Shown: positions 61,005 to 64,000 of the stretch, one piece after another
How positions within the stretch are numbered: the stretch's first letter is position 1
How the letters are laid out: every line of letters begins with the position of its first letter
Assembly: GCF_032854445.1 (NCBI RefSeq)
Contig: NC_088295.1
Coordinates: forward strand, 18,337,385 to 18,401,384
Source: Liolophura sinensis
Lineage: Eukaryota; Mollusca; Polyplacophora; Chitonida; Chitonidae
Length of the DNA stretch: 64,000 nt
Reading direction: 5' to 3'
Made by a program: the position numbers and the translations under genes
Notes under the pieces: model-generated
Told to the model about the DNA's origin: nothing
Database searches by the model: none
Seen by the model: only the letters and a program-made list of their open reading frames with translations

Positions 61005-63300
61005 CCATCATGGTGCTGTAGTACGAGAAATAACCAGCTGTTGATATATGAGACGGTGAACAGCATTACGGCGGGAGGAAACCGGGTGGTGCCGCAATAG
61101 GAGAAATAAGCAGCTGTTGAGACACGATCCACAACATAGTACCACAATACGAGAAATAACCAACTTTTGAGACATGACCCACACCGTGTTGCGATACGAC
61201 AAATAACCAGCTGTCGGGATACAACATGGTAGCGCAATATGATAAATAACCAACTGTCAGGATACGACCCACAACATGGCGGCGCTATACTATAAATAAC
61301 CAGCTCTAGGGATACAACCCTCAACATGGTGGCGCTATACGATAAATAACCAGCTGGCGGGATACAACCCTCAACATGGTGGCGCTATACGATAAATAAC
61401 TAGCTGTCGGGATACAACCCTCAACATGGCGGTGCTATACTATAAATAACCAGCTGTCGAGATACATCCCACAACATGGTGGCGCAATACGATAAATAAC
61501 CAGCTGTCGGGATATAACATGGTGGCGCAATATGATAAATAACCAGCTGGCGGGATACAACCCTCAACATGGTGGCGCTATACGATAAATAAACAGCTGT
61601 CGGGATACAACCCTCAACATGATGGCGCTATACGATAAATAACCAGCTGTCGGGATACAACCCTCAACATGGCGGTGCTATACTATAAATAACCCGTTGT
61701 CGGGATACAACCCTCCACATGGTGGCGCTATACTATAAATAACCAGCTCTCGAGATACAACCCTCAACATGGTGGCGCTATACTATAAATAACCAGCTGT
61801 CGGGATACAACCCTCAACATGGCGGTGCTATACGATAAATAACCAGCTGGCGGGATACAACCCTCAACATGGTGGCGCTATACGATAAATAACTAGCTGT
61901 CGGGATACAACCCTCCACATGGTGGCGCTATACTATAAATAACCAGCTGGCGGGATACAACCCTCAACATGGTGGCGCTATACGATAAATAACCAGCTGG
62001 CGGGTTACAACCCTCAACATGGTGGCGCAATACGATAAATAACCAGCTGGCGGGATACAACCCTCAACATGGTGGCGCTATACGATAAATAACTAGCTGT
62101 CGGGATACAACCCTCAACATGGTGGCGCAATACGATAAATAACCAGCTGGCGGGATACAACCCTCAACATGGTGGCGCTATACGATAAATAACCAGCTGG
62201 CGGGATACAACCCTCAACATGGTGGCGCTATACTATAAATAACCAGCTGGCGGGATACAACCCTCAACATGGTGGCGCTATACGATAAATAACCAGCTGG
62301 CGGGATACAACCCTCAACATGGTGGCGCTATACGATAAATAACTAACTGTCGGGATACAACCCTCAACATGGTGGCGCAATACTATAAATAACCCGTTGT
62401 CGGGATACAACCCTCAACATGGTGGCGCAATACTATAAATAACCCGTTGTCGGGATACAACCCTCAACATGGTGGCGCTATACGATAAATAACTAGCTGT
62501 CGGGATACAACCCTCAACATGGTGGCGCTATACTATAAATAACCAGCTGTCGAGATACATCTCACAACATGGTGGCGCAATACTATAAATAACCAGCTGG
62601 CGGGATACAACCCTCAACATGCCGGTGCTATACTATAAATAACCAGCTGTCGAGATACATCTCACAACATGGTGGCGCAATACGATAAATAACCAGCTGT
62701 CGGGATATAACATGGTGGCGCAATATGATAAATAACCAGCTGGCGGGATACAACCCTCAACATGGTGGCGCTATATTATAAATAACCAGCTGTCGGGATA
62801 CAACCCTCAACATGGCGGTGCTATACTATAAATAACCCGTTGTCGGGATACAACCCTCCACATGGTGGCGCTATACTATAAATAACCAGCTGTCGAGATA
62901 CAACCCTCAACATGGTGGCGCTATACTATAAATAACCAGCTGTCGGGATACAACCCTCAACATGGCGGTTCTATACTATAAATAACCGGCTGTCGGGATA
63001 AAACCCACAACATGGTGGCGCTATACTATAAATAACCAGCTGTCGGGATATAACATGGTGGCGCAATATGATAAATAACCAACTGTCAGGATACGACCCA
63101 CAACATGGTGGCGCTATACTATAAATAACCAGCTGTCGGGATACAACCCACAACATGGCGGCGCAATACGATAAACGACCAGCTGTCGGGATACAACCCT
63201 CAACATGGTGGAGCTATACTATAAATAACCAGCTGTCGGGATACGACCCACAACATGTTGGCGCTATACGAGAAATAACCAGCTGTTGAGATATGACGTT
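61005..63300. repeat. 50-bp satellite, about 45 copies
   Basis: Unit GATAAATAACCAGCTGTCGG, GATACAACCCTCAACATGGT, GGCGCTATAC, with alternation of G/T at a few sites (GATAAAT or TATAAAT; CAGCTGTC or CAGCTGGC). Several copies carry the same 12- to 14-base deletion (GGGATATAACATGG). Copies at both ends are most diverged. The 152-codon and smaller minus frames are repeat artefacts. Confidence 0.97.
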
Positions 63301-64000
63301 CAACACGGCATCACATTCGCCCATTGATGTGGTCGGTAACTTTGGAGCGCTAAGAAGATTATAAAGTGAGCATAAAGCGGATTAAATATGCGTTAAGGTT
63401 TAAGGCGGCGGTCTAATTACGTATGCTTGACCTATCTGATAGCGAAGAAAGGCTGGCCATGGGTTTCTGCAACCAAAAATAGCGATCGTGTTTAAATAGT
63501 TAGTGTCATCAGACGATACCTGGGGTGAGATGAGTGACACCTGCTAGCATTGGCATGGAGGGATTATACGTATTATACGTACCTTAATACCATCTAAACC
63601 TAATCTGCTGTCCCTCATTAATCTTACATTCAGTAGAATAAACCAGTCCCATACTTGCTATAATTTTTGTAAAGCTGGAAAAGAGAAAGTGTATGAACTG
63701 TGTATGGTTTAATGCGCATTTCTTAATCAGTAGTGTGGACGACTTTTTCGTTTCCTACGCAGGGCGCGAAATAGAAGAGCTTCTAGCTGCTGATGGCTGA
63801 GACTTCAATCTGGGTTTTAGGTCCTGATAATGCGTATGGCAGTTATTCCCCCCTGATAACGTCGCTAAGGTCTACGTACGTCACTGACCTAGAATCAGAG
63901 TGAGTTTATGTCCAGACAGACCGAGACATCAACAAATAAACCACACACATCGGTTCTCGACGTCACAATAACTAAATATTTCCGAAAAGCAATCAAAAAT
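63301..64000. other. no gene seen
   Basis: Unique sequence to the window edge, with no coding or repeat signal. Confidence 0.45.

Noticed and set aside
60869-63156. Minus-strand ORFs with repeated WLFI/CCGSYPDS motifs and good Kozak context
   Set aside because: They come from the 50-bp satellite, whose period is not a multiple of three, so the frame changes each unit and most copies stop.

Overview
The window looks like a gene-poor stretch of an animal nuclear genome, most likely a mollusc. It is AT-rich and almost free of long open frames. It carries tRNA-derived SINEs of types I recognise from mollusc genomes (from memory, not searched), plus palindromic MITE-like elements and an exceptional density of minisatellites. 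There is no operon structure, ribosome-binding site or CRISPR array.

Two genes are well supported. On the plus strand, 12366-13691 is an intact single-exon rhodopsin-like (class A) G-protein-coupled receptor of 441 residues. It has all seven membrane segments, a DRF motif in place of DRY, CWLP and NPIIY motifs, and a long third intracellular loop. A splice acceptor at 12198-12199 implies an upstream non-coding exon, and a short upstream ORF lies in the leader. On the minus strand, a three-exon Ly6/uPAR (three-finger fold) gene can be assembled as complement(join(27261..27463,31292..31423,33715..33796)). It encodes 138 residues with a signal peptide, ten cysteines ending in the diagnostic CN, and a hydrophobic C-terminal tail typical of a GPI-anchor signal. 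All its introns are phase 1. It is invisible to a simple ORF scan because each exon is short.

A third, tentative minus-strand gene lies at about 49.0-50.5 kb: a signal-peptide exon with a perfect donor, then a phase 1-1 exon with a C-Y-F-C motif, then a possible third exon. Weaker coding hints occur at 0.56-1.04 kb (plus), 47.7 kb (minus) and 54.7-56.0 kb (minus).

The rest is repeats. Tandem arrays occur at 0.3, 1.8-3.0 (89 bp), 3.9-4.4, 10.2-11.3 (60 bp, 18 copies), 11.6, 16.2, 18.5-19.2, 26.0-27.1 (64 bp), 30.1, 44.2, 45.0-45.7, 46.0-47.4 (about 45 bp), 48.4, 53.2 and 61.0-63.3 kb (50 bp, about 45 copies). Full or partial SINEs lie near 8.6, 16.6, 43.9, 56.3, 56.7 and 59.5 kb, with relics elsewhere. 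Inverted-repeat DNA transposon ends lie at 4.5 and 7.5-8.1 kb around a long (TA)n tract. The receptor and the Ly6 protein are both cell-surface proteins, but nothing in the sequence shows that they work together.
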